From Sutcliffiella horikoshii (GTDB lineage Bacteria > Bacillota > Bacilli > Bacillales > Bacillaceae_I): a DNA stretch of 64,000 bases. The stretch lies in NCBI RefSeq assembly GCF_019931755.1, contig NZ_CP082918.1, positions 1,158,001-1,222,000 on the forward strand, written 5' to 3'. Numbering within the stretch: the first letter of the stretch is position 1; every line of letters begins with the position of its first letter. This document shows, piece after piece, positions 15,492-24,860 of this stretch. The notes under the pieces are model-generated. The model had not been told where the DNA came from. It worked only from the letters and a program-made list of their open reading frames with translations, and did not search any database. The translations under genes were made by a program, and so were the position numbers.

Positions 15492-16595
15492 TTATTTAGA
15501 GCGAACGCGAGATTCTGTTTCGATGTCAAAGAAGTGGCATTTGTTCATATCCAATGCAAGTTGAAGCGACTGTTGAGGCTTCACGTCTGTACGGGAATCA
15601 ACACGTGCTACGAAATCTTGGCCATGGATTTGAGAATAAAGCATAGATTCAGCACCAAGAAGTTCAGATACTTCGATTACTGCAGTGATAGTCGATCCAA
15701 CAGAAGATTCAATGAAAACAGGCTCATCGTGGATATCTTCTGGACGAATTCCAAGGATGATTTCTTTTCCAACATAACCTTGGTCTCGAAGTACTTTCAT
15801 TTTTCCTTCTGGAACCGTAATTTTCTGTTCGCCGATTAGGAATGATCCATCTTCCAGCTTACCATTGAAGAAGTTCATGGCAGGAGATCCAATGAATCCG
15901 CCTACGAATACATTTTCAGGGTTTTCGTAAACTTCTTTAGGTGAACCAAGTTGTTGGATGATACCGTCCTTCATAACAACAAGGCGTGTTGCCATCGTCA
16001 TTGCTTCTGTTTGGTCATGCGTTACGTAGATTGTTGTCGTTTGCAGACGTTGGTGAAGCTTAGAAATCTCAGCACGCATCGCTACACGTAGCTTTGCATC
16101 AAGGTTGGACAAAGGCTCATCCATTAAGAATACTTTTGCATCACGAACGATTGCACGCCCTAGTGCTACACGTTGACGCTGACCACCGGATAATGCTTTT
16201 GGTTTACGATCAAGGTATTGTTCCAAGCCAAGGATTGCTGCAGCTTCTTTTACCCGGCGGTCAATCTCTTCTTTAGGGAACTTACGTAATTTTAATCCGA
16301 ATGCCATGTTGTCATATACATTCATGTGAGGATATAGTGCATAGTTTTGGAATACCATTGCGATGTCGCGGTCTTTTGGTGCAACGTCGTTCATTCTTTT
16401 GCCATCAATCTCAAAATCACCTTTGGATATTTCCTCAAGTCCTGCAATCATACGTAGAGTTGTGGATTTACCGCAACCTGATGGACCTACGAATACGATA
16501 AATTCTTTGTCTTTAATGTGTAGGTTGAAATCTTTAACTGCTGTTACGTCACCTTCGTAGACTTTGTAGATATGATCTAATTTTAACTCTGCCAT
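15492..16595 (-). CDS. msmX: Multi-sugar ABC transporter ATPase MsmX/UgpC type
   Basis: Energises several carbohydrate importers. Walker A GPSGCGKST (37-45), Q-loop MVFQNYALYPH, signature LSGGQRQRVALGRA (near 134), Walker B FLMDEPLSNLDA, H-loop VTHDQTEAMT, then the C-terminal OB/TOBE regulatory domain with GIRPEDI. Length 367 and the stand-alone position without permeases fit MsmX. RBS AGGGGGAAAC. A cre-like site lies just upstream. Confidence 0.9.
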   Translation of the reverse strand: MAELKLDHIYKVYEGDVTAVKDFNLHIKDKEFIVFVGPSGCGKSTTLRMIAGLEEISKGDFEIDGKRMNDVAPKDRDIAMVFQNYALYPHMNVYDNMAFGLKLRKFPKEEIDRRVKEAAAILGLEQYLDRKPKALSGGQRQRVALGRAIVRDAKVFLMDEPLSNLDAKLRVAMRAEISKLHQRLQTTTIYVTHDQTEAMTMATRLVVMKDGIIQQLGSPKEVYENPENVFVGGFIGSPAMNFFNGKLEDGSFLIGEQKITVPEGKMKVLRDQGYVGKEIILGIRPEDIHDEPVFIESSVGSTITAVIEVSELLGAESMLYSQIHGQDFVARVDSRTDVKPQQSLQLALDMNKCHFFDIETESRVRSK

Positions 16596-16609
16596 GTGTG
16601 TTTCCCCCT

Positions 16610-16625
16610 ATGAAATCGTTTTCTT
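16610..16625. promoter_or_regulatory. cre-like CcpA site upstream of msmX
   Basis: ATGAAATCGTTTTCTT matches the cre consensus WTGNAANCGNWWNCAW at all specified positions but one. It lies 15 bases before the msmX start, between promoter and RBS, where CcpA would act as a roadblock. Confidence 0.6.
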
Positions 16626-16673
16626 AATCTGTTATTAGTGTACCGAAAACGCATACATTTCGTAAATGTACAA

Positions 16674-16706
16674 GTTGCACAAAAAAGAGCAACGTCTTTG
16701 TGCAAC
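16674..16706. repeat. Inverted repeat upstream of msmX
   Basis: Perfect 10-bp arms GTTGCACAAA (16674-16683) and TTTGTGCAAC (16697-16706) with a 13-base centre and no T-tract. Possible operator or RNA hairpin; no terminator assigned. Confidence 0.5.
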
Positions 16707-16728
16707 GTTACTTTGTTTCATGAAAACG

Positions 16729-17075
16729 GTTGATTTCCGTTCCTGGCGCTTCGCTTGCCTGCGGGCGGTCCGTGAGCCTTCTCACTCCGTTGGAAGCCCT
16801 GAAAAAGGCTATGATTTATGGTGTTGTTTTAGACACCGCTGTGGATTTCCGCAAATGGCTTCGCTTTCCTAGGGGCGGTGCTTGAGCCTCCTCGCTTCGC
16901 TGCGGGGTCTCAAGCTACCGCTATCTCCCTCAGGAGTCTTCGCCTTTTGCTCCAATCCACAGCTAGTAATCACTAATTACTTGATATTGCAGCTTTTCTG
17001 TTGCCCCTTCAAGTTGCGGGGGCTCACCTGTCCCTTTCTCCTGCGGGCGTCTGCGCGCCTTCCACTCCAATCTAC
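16729..17075. repeat. Composite: palindromic intergenic element split by a second copy
   Basis: Outer copy starts GTTGATTTCCGTTCC (16729) and ends CACTCCAATCTAC (17075). Its centre is replaced by unrelated bases plus a complete second copy (16838-16963). The region 16596-17097 holds no gene other than these elements, the cre-like site and the 16674 inverted repeat. Confidence 0.75.
16838..16963. repeat. Palindromic intergenic element, nested copy
   Basis: 126 bp bounded by a perfect 10-bp terminal inverted repeat GCTGTGGATT/AATCCACAGC, with inner pairing GCAAATGGC near one end and a partially complementary GCCTTTTGC near the other. Confidence 0.8.
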
Positions 17076-17097
17076 TTGGTTATTACATTACATCACG

Positions 17098-17994
17098 TTA
17101 CTTTTCGATGATGATTATTGCTAGGTAGGCGGCCATTGCGCCTTGGAAGTTTTTGATGTCTATGCCTGTTCGTTCAATGAATTTATCGATACGGTATTGA
17201 AGGCTGTTACGGTGCATAAAGAGTTTTTTGGCTGTCAGTGATACATTCATATTATTTTCTATATACACTTTTACGCTTTGCAGAAGTTCTTTTTCATCAT
17301 CTGGCATCGTGCCAAACATCTTTTTGATATAGGTGATGTGTTCGGCATCTATGTTTTCTGTCAGCATGAAAGGGAGGGCATGTTGGAATGTATGTATATT
17401 TGCCTGCTTCCTTGCTTGTAACGATCGTTCAAAACATGTTTGCTCCCAGTGAAATAAGTCTGTTAAGTTTTCCTCTAAATGGGTGTATGTTCCGATATAC
17501 AACTTTACATTTGTATAAAAGTCGGAGGCGGTGATGTCGATGATGTCATGAAGGGGAACGATTTCTTCCGCCTTCACTTCGGGCAAAAAGTCCACCATTA
17601 CGCCGCTAGTAAAGTTTTTCCATATAATTTCCAAGTCGCTGTCGAAAAACGCAATCAATGCTTCTTTCCATTCTTCCTTGTTCAACAAGGGGTCTGAGAA
17701 TTCAAAGTGGATGAAGCGGAAAGGCCTTGGTTGGGTGTATGGACTCTTTTGAGGAGTACGGCCAAATAATAACTCATGCCACCACTGTTCCTTTTCACTC
17801 ATGGATAGTTGATGCTCTTCTACCTTTTGTAAAAAAGTTTCTAATAGCAGAATATCTTTTGTAGTCAATGCTTCTTTTTCTATTCCATAATAATCATTGT
17901 CTTGCAAAGTGAACCAAAGATAACGTGAAAAACTATGTGGGGAGGATGTCTGGATGAGAGCATCCTTAAATATTTTTTTTAGTTGGTTGTACAT
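17098..17994 (-). CDS. PucR/CdaR-type transcriptional regulator
   Basis: The C-terminal about 65 residues form the PucR-type helix-turn-helix (NVSLTAKKLFMHRNSLQYRI, followed by a KFIERTGIDI helix); the N-terminal about 230 residues resemble the variable GGDEF-like/ligand part of sugar-diacid regulators. Start chosen at ATG 17994, which has GGAAAGGGATTAAAC in front; an ATG 30 bases upstream lacks an RBS. 298 residues. Target genes are not evident; the neighbour msmX hints at carbohydrate control, but that is inference. Confidence 0.75.
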   Translation of the reverse strand: MYNQLKKIFKDALIQTSSPHSFSRYLWFTLQDNDYYGIEKEALTTKDILLLETFLQKVEEHQLSMSEKEQWWHELLFGRTPQKSPYTQPRPFRFIHFEFSDPLLNKEEWKEALIAFFDSDLEIIWKNFTSGVMVDFLPEVKAEEIVPLHDIIDITASDFYTNVKLYIGTYTHLEENLTDLFHWEQTCFERSLQARKQANIHTFQHALPFMLTENIDAEHITYIKKMFGTMPDDEKELLQSVKVYIENNMNVSLTAKKLFMHRNSLQYRIDKFIERTGIDIKNFQGAMAAYLAIIIIEK

Positions 17995-18063
17995 GTTTAA
18001 TCCCTTTCCTTCTGAGCTATTCATTTTATTATATCGAAGAGAACGCGGTATACAAAGGAATTA

Positions 18064-18095
18064 AAAAAACTCCTCCGTAAAGGGAAGAGTTTTAT
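18064..18095 (-). terminator. Terminator after the 61-aa gene
   Basis: AAAACTC/GAGTTTT stem with additional internal pairs, overlapping the stop codon region of the next minus-strand gene. Confidence 0.5.
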
Positions 18096-18277
18096 TGTTG
18101 TTCTGTTGGAGGTTCTTCTTTGACAAGATCTCGTGCTTCTTCTATGTTCGTGTAGCGGTCTCTTTCAAAGACGCTTCCGCCTGCAAGTCCTTCATTGATA
18201 TACCTGTCAATATCCATGAAATACTCATCTCTGCCTTCATACTGTGGGCCTTTATCGGTCTTTTTCTTATCTGACAT
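18092..18277 (-). CDS. Small conserved-looking hydrophilic protein (61 aa)
   Basis: Highly charged, with a core DEYFMDIDRYINEGLAGGSV and a C-terminal EEARDLVKEE helix; no membrane segment or cysteine. ATG with AAAAAGGAGGGAT upstream, an excellent RBS, followed by a terminator. I do not recognise the family. The low complexity and context near spore genes would suit a sporulation or stress protein, but nothing proves it. Confidence 0.6.
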   Translation of the reverse strand: MSDKKKTDKGPQYEGRDEYFMDIDRYINEGLAGGSVFERDRYTNIEEARDLVKEEPPTEQQ

Positions 18278-18330
18278 GAAAAAAATCCCTCCTTTTTAGT
18301 TAGTTTATCTAAAGGAGGGGAAATGATTCT

Positions 18331-18543
18331 TCAATCGTATACGTGGAATAGCATGAGTTCATGAATCTGTGCTTCCACCGCTTGTTTTTCTTCTTCGGAA
18401 AAGGTTTGTGATTCGGGCCATTCAATGGAACCGTTTTTGTGATAGACGGCTTTTACGGAGTGCCCTTTGTAAAAAAAGGAAAGATGCCAGCCAGGTAGTT
18501 GGTTATTTTGATAGAAAGGTTTTAATTGAAAGTGTGAAATCAT
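18331..18543 (-). CDS. yheE: YheE-like protein (DUF5342)
   Basis: 70 residues starting MISHFQLKPFYQNNQLPGWH and ending LMLFHVYD, matching the short YheE family of Bacillus in length and layout; in B. subtilis yheE likewise follows yheD. RBS AGGAGGAAAAGGC. Function unknown. Confidence 0.8.
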   Translation of the reverse strand: MISHFQLKPFYQNNQLPGWHLSFFYKGHSVKAVYHKNGSIEWPESQTFSEEEKQAVEAQIHELMLFHVYD

Positions 18544-18591
18544 GCCTTTTCCTCCTCATGGTGTAATGGCGACTTGTAACATTATTCGACA

Positions 18592-19785
18592 TTACGTGAA
18601 GGATTCCTGCATGGAAAAGCCAGATCGCTCATAGAAAACCTTGGTAATACTTTCAGTTGCCCGCTGCTTGATTAGTGCCTCATCGAAATCCATCGGCTTG
18701 GCGTTCAATTCAAAAATGTAATGTTTTCCTTCCGCTGTAATTCCAATGTCTGCGGAAAATTCCCCAATTTCATCGTAAAAAGAAGAGAGCTGTATTCCAC
18801 ATTGGTTAATTAGCTGTTCGATTGTTTCATGATCTGTTTTAACCGGAAGTTCTTCTGTTGTTACTACTACTCCGCCAGAAGGAACGTGGGTGGTTACTTG
18901 CTGTTTCTTAGCCATTCGAACGCCTACTCCAGTAATAGCAAAGCGATTTCCGCTTGAGTGAGCCAATACTCTATAATCGAATTTTTTGCCTTTCATCGGC
19001 AAAGTGGTAATGGCTTCTTGTATGATATAAGAATTTAATGATCCTTCTTTTTCAAAGTAACTTGCTAGTTTACTTATTGACGGAAATAAAACGGTGGTAG
19101 TGGACGTTGATTTCATCAAAAATGTGTTTCCGTTTCGTATGATCAGGAATACTCCTTTTCCTTTCTTGCTTTTTCTTTTTTTAATGTACACTTCAGGATA
19201 TGTTGTTAAGTACTCGGTTAAGGTTTCTTCAGATAGAAGGTCCGTTTTTGGTAAATGGTGTTTCAATAAATCATTATCTCTCAGTTGTAAATATAACTCC
19301 CATTTTTCAAAAAAATGAGGATTGAAAACGGGAATATGATAAAGAGAGGTCAGTTTATCTGTTTGCTCTAAGAAAAGTTTTTCGTCCTCATATCGTGATA
19401 AACGGTTATACAAAAGGTCTGGAAGTGGGGTTTGTATTTTTACCCAATGGTCGTGCGTCGGCAGATAACAAAAACCATTTATCCCATCTTCGGTAAGTTG
19501 CTGCGGAGTAACGATAACTGATAAACCACCGGATTGTTGGAGATTTCGTTGTATTCTTTTAAAAAGACCGATATTTCCTACAAATCCGTCCTGCTTTGGA
19601 CTGGCCAGAATACCGATGAGCGGTCCGGCTTTCATGTCCTTTAGCAAAAAAGGGAAGCTAAGAGATTTGCTGGTATGCTCTTTTTTATATGGGACAGAAA
19701 AGTACTTTCCCATTGTTACTTTCTTATCATCGTCAAAACGCTGGTACCAAGACTGGGAGGCAATCTCATAAAATAGTTCAATCAT
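18592..19785 (-). CDS. YheC/D-type ATP-grasp protein (copy 4)
   Basis: ATP-grasp family with the YheC/YheD architecture. The nucleotide-binding region KKRKSKKGKGVFLI (about 212-225) replaces the usual NGSxGxG, and the metal/ATP segment IFELNAKPMDF is near the C terminus. At 397 residues it is shorter than copies 1 and 3. B. subtilis YheC/D are spore-associated; a ligase role (peptide or amino-acid addition) is predicted only from fold. It overlaps copy 3 by four bases and ends the operon. Confidence 0.85.
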   Translation of the reverse strand: MIELFYEIASQSWYQRFDDDKKVTMGKYFSVPYKKEHTSKSLSFPFLLKDMKAGPLIGILASPKQDGFVGNIGLFKRIQRNLQQSGGLSVIVTPQQLTEDGINGFCYLPTHDHWVKIQTPLPDLLYNRLSRYEDEKLFLEQTDKLTSLYHIPVFNPHFFEKWELYLQLRDNDLLKHHLPKTDLLSEETLTEYLTTYPEVYIKKRKSKKGKGVFLIIRNGNTFLMKSTSTTTVLFPSISKLASYFEKEGSLNSYIIQEAITTLPMKGKKFDYRVLAHSSGNRFAITGVGVRMAKKQQVTTHVPSGGVVVTTEELPVKTDHETIEQLINQCGIQLSSFYDEIGEFSADIGITAEGKHYIFELNAKPMDFDEALIKQRATESITKVFYERSGFSMQESFT

Positions 19786-21164
19786 GAAAAAACACCTTCC
19801 GGATTTTTTATTGTATGTTCTGTCAAATACACCGCATATTCAATGGACAGCTTGCGGGTTAGTATATCTTCGTTTCTCAATTTCGGATGATAGAAGATGG
19901 AACGGCCAGGTTTGGAATTTGCTTCAAACATCCAAAGCTTGTGCTCTTTATCAAGTCCAAAATCAAAACCGATTTCCCCGATAAATCCCGGCATATGTGT
20001 ATCAATGGCATTGCTTATTAAGAGAGAAGCTTGAGACAACTTATGGATCACTGCCTCTTTTTCTTCTTTATCTGTAAAGATTTCGGATACCGTCTTAATC
20101 ACTCCGCCGCTGTTGGCGTGGGTGGTGATGCTTCCTTTGCCACTAAGCTTAGCGGCCATCGCACTTACCACCCAATTTCCCTGCTCATCTTTATTTGTAT
20201 GAACGCGAAAATCGACTAAGGAATCATCCACTTTTAATAACGGTATGCCTTGTTGAATGAGATAACAGGACAAGTCCTTGTTTTTCAAGACATGGCCCAA
20301 CAAGGCTTCAAGGGAAGAAGAACGCTGCAGTTTATTGACAAAATCCTCATTTTTATAGCGAGCATAATAGGTTTCTTCTTCACGGTTATAAATGATTTTG
20401 TAAACGCCAAGTCCTAGACTGCCATTGGTAGGTTTCAGATAAATGAACGGATACTTAGATAATAATTTTTCCATTTTCGCAATGGACACATTATTATGCG
20501 TTTCTGGTAGATATGGGACGATATTTTCCTCAATCATAAGCTTTTGATGAATATCCCATTTGTTGAAAAAGCCAGGATTGAACCAGGGAATGGCATAATC
20601 TGTTTGCATCTTTTCTCTCGTCTGTGCAAGCAACCTATGTTTTTCTGTTCGCCTGTTGGGAAGGCGGTCGTAAACGACATGTGGAAATGGGAGGGTCTTT
20701 TTTTTCCAACCCTGTTCTGTAAACATGAAACCTTCCATTGTCCCCTCTTCCCAATCAATATGATTGGCACCGAAAAGAAACATATAAGCACCAACTTTTC
20801 TCTCTGTTGCTAGCAGTTTGGAGAAAAATAAAGAGCGTTCTCCTATAGGCCGAATCATGGAGCTTGTGAAGCCTGCTGTGAAAATTCCAATCAGAGGTCC
20901 AAGGTGAAGGGTGCCTTCATGAACGAATACATGGATGTTCCCTTCATAAGGAAGAAGCAACTTTTTAAATAATGATTCGGAAAGATAAAGAGAATGACCG
21001 CCGTGTAAAATCCCATGGCAGGAATACTGGTGTGTTCCAAAAGCTATCGATTCTATGTGGACGTTGCTGATCTGTTCTGGTACAAGAATTTGGTGTTCTT
21101 TCAAGTCATCTCTGCATTTAACAGGTATGAGTGCTTTCATCATCATCAACTCCCGTTTGCTCAC
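19782..21164 (-). CDS. YheC/D-type ATP-grasp protein (copy 3)
   Basis: 460 residues, the long YheD type: N-terminal beta-rich domain (about 1-110), then an ATP-grasp domain with YLKPTNGSLGLGVYKI (about 245-260) and GEIGFDFGLDKE...FEANSKPGRS (about 410-435), containing the metal-binding Glu-x-Asn. The overlap with copy 4 and with copy 2 (four bases each) shows one transcriptional unit. Likely spore coat or mother-cell function by analogy with B. subtilis YheD. Confidence 0.87.
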   Translation of the reverse strand: MSKRELMMMKALIPVKCRDDLKEHQILVPEQISNVHIESIAFGTHQYSCHGILHGGHSLYLSESLFKKLLLPYEGNIHVFVHEGTLHLGPLIGIFTAGFTSSMIRPIGERSLFFSKLLATERKVGAYMFLFGANHIDWEEGTMEGFMFTEQGWKKKTLPFPHVVYDRLPNRRTEKHRLLAQTREKMQTDYAIPWFNPGFFNKWDIHQKLMIEENIVPYLPETHNNVSIAKMEKLLSKYPFIYLKPTNGSLGLGVYKIIYNREEETYYARYKNEDFVNKLQRSSSLEALLGHVLKNKDLSCYLIQQGIPLLKVDDSLVDFRVHTNKDEQGNWVVSAMAAKLSGKGSITTHANSGGVIKTVSEIFTDKEEKEAVIHKLSQASLLISNAIDTHMPGFIGEIGFDFGLDKEHKLWMFEANSKPGRSIFYHPKLRNEDILTRKLSIEYAVYLTEHTIKNPEGVFS

Positions 21165-22219
21165 CTTTTGATAGACGACAAGTACATGCAGTACTTGCTT
21201 GGGGCTTCATAAATTTCTGCCTGTACAGAAGGAGAAGCCATTGTTACTATCTTATGACCGGGCTTTGAATTAATATCTAAAATCCACAAATTATAGTCAG
21301 GATCGATCCCAATGTCTATCCCCAATTCAAAAAGAGGAGAAATCGTCTCGTCAATGGCAGCAGGGAGATGTTCCACAATGACTTGCAACTTCCTTTCTAA
21401 TTCTTCTCTTTTCGAACGTTTTAAGCCCTGAGTAATGACAGAGAAAGGAAGCATTTCCCCGCCGCCTGCAAGGTTGGATGTAATATGATTCTTTGGGCCT
21501 GTCCGGATACACCGTACTCTTTCTTTCCAGTTTCCATCTTCGTTTTTTTGGAGAAGTAGCCTTAAATCAAATGGAACATCCTTTTTATTTTGCAATGGAA
21601 GAAATGGTTGGAAAATATATTCTGTCACCTTCATGCGGCTATGCAGCCACTTTTTCAGGTGATTATCTGTCCTGAATACATAGAGTGATTCTCCTGGCTG
21701 GACCACCTCTTTTACGATATATTGCCCTTCGATTCGCTCTACCTTAATCAATCCCCTTCCTTGGGAGCCGTTGATGGGCTTGATAAGCCATCTGTCTCTT
21801 AGGCGGAAGTGAGATAAGAAAAATGTGACGCTGGTTAGTTTCTTTGTTAGTGGAAAGAAGGCTTGAATTTCCTGTATGGATGATAGCTTGTTATAGACTT
21901 CCCATTTATTCGGAAGGCCGTATCCGAGGAACTGTATATTTTCCTGCAACTTCAATGAGTCCGTTACTGCCTTGAAGAGTTGCGCTTTTTTGGTTCCATA
22001 ATAACAGCGGTCATAAATAAAGGAAGGAATGGGAAATGTGGAATTCTTCCATTCCTTCTTTTCTGAAGTGTACATGAGTCCTGATACGTTAGAAGTGCCT
22101 TCAGTCAATTGAGTTGGTGAAATGAGGCATATCATGACACCATTTTCAACAGCATGTTCGGCCATTTTTGTAAGATAAGAAGTCGGTTGTGAAAATGAGA
22201 GGACACCTAGGGTGATCAT
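21161..22219 (-). CDS. YheC/D-type ATP-grasp protein (copy 2)
   Basis: 352 residues, the short YheC type lacking the N-terminal domain. ATP-grasp motifs: LIKPINGSQGRGLIKV, SNLAGGGEMLPF and ELGIDIGIDPDYNLWILDINSKPGH. The usual Glu of the ExN metal motif is Asp (DIN). Probable counterpart of B. subtilis yheC (about 363 aa). It begins one base after copy 1 and overlaps copy 3 by four bases. Confidence 0.87.
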   Translation of the reverse strand: MITLGVLSFSQPTSYLTKMAEHAVENGVMICLISPTQLTEGTSNVSGLMYTSEKKEWKNSTFPIPSFIYDRCYYGTKKAQLFKAVTDSLKLQENIQFLGYGLPNKWEVYNKLSSIQEIQAFFPLTKKLTSVTFFLSHFRLRDRWLIKPINGSQGRGLIKVERIEGQYIVKEVVQPGESLYVFRTDNHLKKWLHSRMKVTEYIFQPFLPLQNKKDVPFDLRLLLQKNEDGNWKERVRCIRTGPKNHITSNLAGGGEMLPFSVITQGLKRSKREELERKLQVIVEHLPAAIDETISPLFELGIDIGIDPDYNLWILDINSKPGHKIVTMASPSVQAEIYEAPSKYCMYLSSIKR

Positions 22220-22220
22220 G

Positions 22221-23597
22221 TTATCTCTCCTTTACGTGTTCGTGTATCAGGTATAAACAGTAGATGATGACAGCCTTGGCAGAAGGTCGGATGCTCCTTG
22301 TGTTTACAGGTTGATCTAAATTCTTGGATGGTTTTGTATTTACCTCAATGATCCAAGGATGGCCAGAGGTATCAATAGCAAGGTCAATGCCCAATTCTCC
22401 AAAAACCCCTTCTGAGGCAGCACCGATTTCGTTTGCCACTTCAAGAGCCAATTCCTTCAACAGTTTACGGATTTGAGGAAGTTCTCTAGTGTCAAATTTC
22501 GTTCGAAGTACATGTTGGACAGAGAGCATTTCTCCTCCCTGGGCAAGATTCGAGACGAACGACCCGCTTTTGGAAGCTCTCGCGGTAGAGGAGGTGACCT
22601 GCCAACGATTATTTTCGGTACGATGACACAAATAGCGGAAATCCACCGGCCTCCCGTCCAGGTGAAGAAGATCTAGCCCTTGCTGAAGAATATATTGCCT
22701 TTTTTTTATTTCAGGAGAAAGTCGCTTGTACAAATCAGTAATACTGCTGTATGTTTGGGATACTTGTTGTTGAAGGGAAGAGTAAGCCAGTGAGTATCCT
22801 TCTTCTGTTTTGCACACTTTAAATATCTGTTTTCCCTGACTGCCATTGATAGGTTTCAAAAAAAGCGTAGAGTGAGTTTCTAACCATGATTCCAGTCGTT
22901 TGGCAGAAAAGAGCGCTGTCTCCGGCAAATAAGGGGTCAAGTGGCCAGCATTCACAAGTTGTTCATGCACGGTCCATTTATTAAGAAAATGATCATTAAA
23001 GTAAGGAATCTCCCATTCTTGCAATTGTTCGGTGAATTCACGAAACATTTCACTCTTCTCGTTCGTACGTTTATGGAGACGGTTATGCACAACTTGAGGA
23101 TAAGGAAGCAATGCTTTGTTCCAGTTATTGTTCTCCAGGTAGTATCCTTCGATATGTTTTTCTTTCCAATGATCGTGAAGCAAGAAAACATAGAAAATAA
23201 TGCCGATATCGTCAGAATAGTTGGCGAGCTCCATGCAATACTCTTCAATAGACTTAAGGTCGATACATTCTTCATCCTTCATTCCAATTTCAGTGAGGAG
23301 TGCAATCACAGGTCCAATATGGAGTGTGTTGGAGTCCCTGTTGTACGTAATGAGGTATGTTCGTTCGTCTTCAAAAAGTAACAAGGATTTCTGGATGGTT
23401 CGGTCCATTTTTAACAGGTTTTCTTCTATATTGATAGTTACGATATTACAAGTCATTGTATTCCGGCTGCATTGAATGGTAATTAAAGATATATGTTCTG
23501 GAAGCTTTAATTTTTTTGCTAAAGCTTCACTTATTTGTATAATTGGTACAGGTGTATTATTTTCAATAGGTATTACTCTTGCTGCTAGAAAATTCAT
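22221..23597 (-). CDS. yheD: YheC/D-type ATP-grasp protein (copy 1)
   Basis: 458 residues, first gene of the four-gene unit. N-terminal domain about 1-115; ATP-grasp core LFLKPINGSQGKQIF (near 220-235), SNLAQGGEMLS and GELGIDLAIDTSGHPWIIEVNTKPS. Long type like B. subtilis YheD (about 453). ATG 23597 has GAGGG upstream and is divergent from yheB. The gene symbol is by position and length; orthology among four copies is uncertain. Confidence 0.82.
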   Translation of the reverse strand: MNFLAARVIPIENNTPVPIIQISEALAKKLKLPEHISLITIQCSRNTMTCNIVTINIEENLLKMDRTIQKSLLLFEDERTYLITYNRDSNTLHIGPVIALLTEIGMKDEECIDLKSIEEYCMELANYSDDIGIIFYVFLLHDHWKEKHIEGYYLENNNWNKALLPYPQVVHNRLHKRTNEKSEMFREFTEQLQEWEIPYFNDHFLNKWTVHEQLVNAGHLTPYLPETALFSAKRLESWLETHSTLFLKPINGSQGKQIFKVCKTEEGYSLAYSSLQQQVSQTYSSITDLYKRLSPEIKKRQYILQQGLDLLHLDGRPVDFRYLCHRTENNRWQVTSSTARASKSGSFVSNLAQGGEMLSVQHVLRTKFDTRELPQIRKLLKELALEVANEIGAASEGVFGELGIDLAIDTSGHPWIIEVNTKPSKNLDQPVNTRSIRPSAKAVIIYCLYLIHEHVKER

Positions 23598-23714
23598 GTT
23601 TTTCCCTCATTTTTGTCTAAGGTTAGGCAGTTTAGGAGAAACAGGGGATTTCGCCCCACAATTTATAGTATTGAAATGCAGATAAATCGGTGATTAGAAA
23701 GAGGTTGACAATAG

Positions 23715-24848
23715 ATGGATATCTTGTTTGTTATTGTTGTGATGATGGCGATTGGCGCCTTGATTGGAGGGGTTACCAATTCCCTTGCCATTCGAATGCT
23801 GTTCAGACCATATAACCCTATTTATATCTTTGGAAAACGTGTTCCTTTTACACCTGGATTGATACCAAAAAGAAGGTCTGAACTTGCAGACCAACTCGGA
23901 AAATTGGTGATGGAGCATCTATTGACTGCAGAAAGCATGAAAAGAAGATTAATGAACAGCTCTTTTAAGGAAAAGTCCGAACAATGGATAAAGGAAGAAG
24001 TGGACCGATACCTTGATAAAGGAATCAGTGTCCAAGAAGTACTTATGAAGTTTGGGATAGAGGACGCAGAAACCCTTTTTCAAGAAAATTTGCATCAAAT
24101 CGTGGAGAGTAAATATGAAGAGGTAATGACACAATTGCGCTCAAAACCTATTCAACAGGTCTTGCCGATGAATTTGCTGCATTCTGTAGAGAGCAATATT
24201 CCTGCAGTTTCGGAATTCATCCTGAATAAAGCAATCAACCATTTTGAAAATGTGGAAGGGAAAAGGCAGTTATCCAAAATGATCAACGACTTTATCGCAA
24301 CACGAGGCAAACTGGGAAGTGCTGTGCAAATGTTTATGGGCAACTATCCTTTAGTCGATAAAGTGCAGCCGGAAATTATTAAATTTCTCAAACATGATGG
24401 TACAAAAGATGTGTTAATTAATGTTCTGTACCGCGAATGGAATAAACTGAAGGAGATGGAGGTACAGGATCTGGAAAATAAAATCTCCAGAGAAGCAATT
24501 CTTACCTCTCTTCATACAGTAGTAGAACGCACAGTGAACGTTCCAAAATGGATGAACAAAACGGTGAAGGAAGCGATAGAACCTATCTATCCATGGATGA
24601 TGGATAAATTAATTCCTTCCGCATTCTCCACAGGCAGCGAACTCTTGCTGGAGAAATTGGAGGAACTGCTTGTTAGATTAAAGCTCGAGGAAGTGGTGCG
24701 AGATCAGGTCGAATCCTTCTCCCTGCAAGAAGTGGAAGAAATGGTCCTCTCCGTCTCCCGTCGCGAACTAAAACTAATCACCTACCTCGGAGCCCTCCTC
24801 GGAGGCCTAATAGGACTACTACAAGGATTACTAGTGCTGATACTTTAA
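23715..24848 (+). CDS. yheB: DUF445 membrane protein YheB
   Basis: 377 residues with a hydrophobic N-terminal helix (about 2-24) and C-terminal helix (about 355-376) enclosing a long charged, helical domain; [33 protein letters not shown] is the typical DUF445 start. Divergent from yheD, as in B. subtilis. Function unknown. Confidence 0.92.
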   Translation: MDILFVIVVMMAIGALIGGVTNSLAIRMLFRPYNPIYIFGKRVPFTPGLIPKRRSELADQLGKLVMEHLLTAESMKRRLMNSSFKEKSEQWIKEEVDRYLDKGISVQEVLMKFGIEDAETLFQENLHQIVESKYEEVMTQLRSKPIQQVLPMNLLHSVESNIPAVSEFILNKAINHFENVEGKRQLSKMINDFIATRGKLGSAVQMFMGNYPLVDKVQPEIIKFLKHDGTKDVLINVLYREWNKLKEMEVQDLENKISREAILTSLHTVVERTVNVPKWMNKTVKEAIEPIYPWMMDKLIPSAFSTGSELLLEKLEELLVRLKLEEVVRDQVESFSLQEVEEMVLSVSRRELKLITYLGALLGGLIGLLQGLLVLIL

Positions 24849-24860
24849 GAGAGAGTTTTC

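Noticed and set aside
16674..16706. Terminator reading of the GTTGCACAAA inverted repeat
   Set aside because: No T-tract follows on either strand, and no gene ends nearby.
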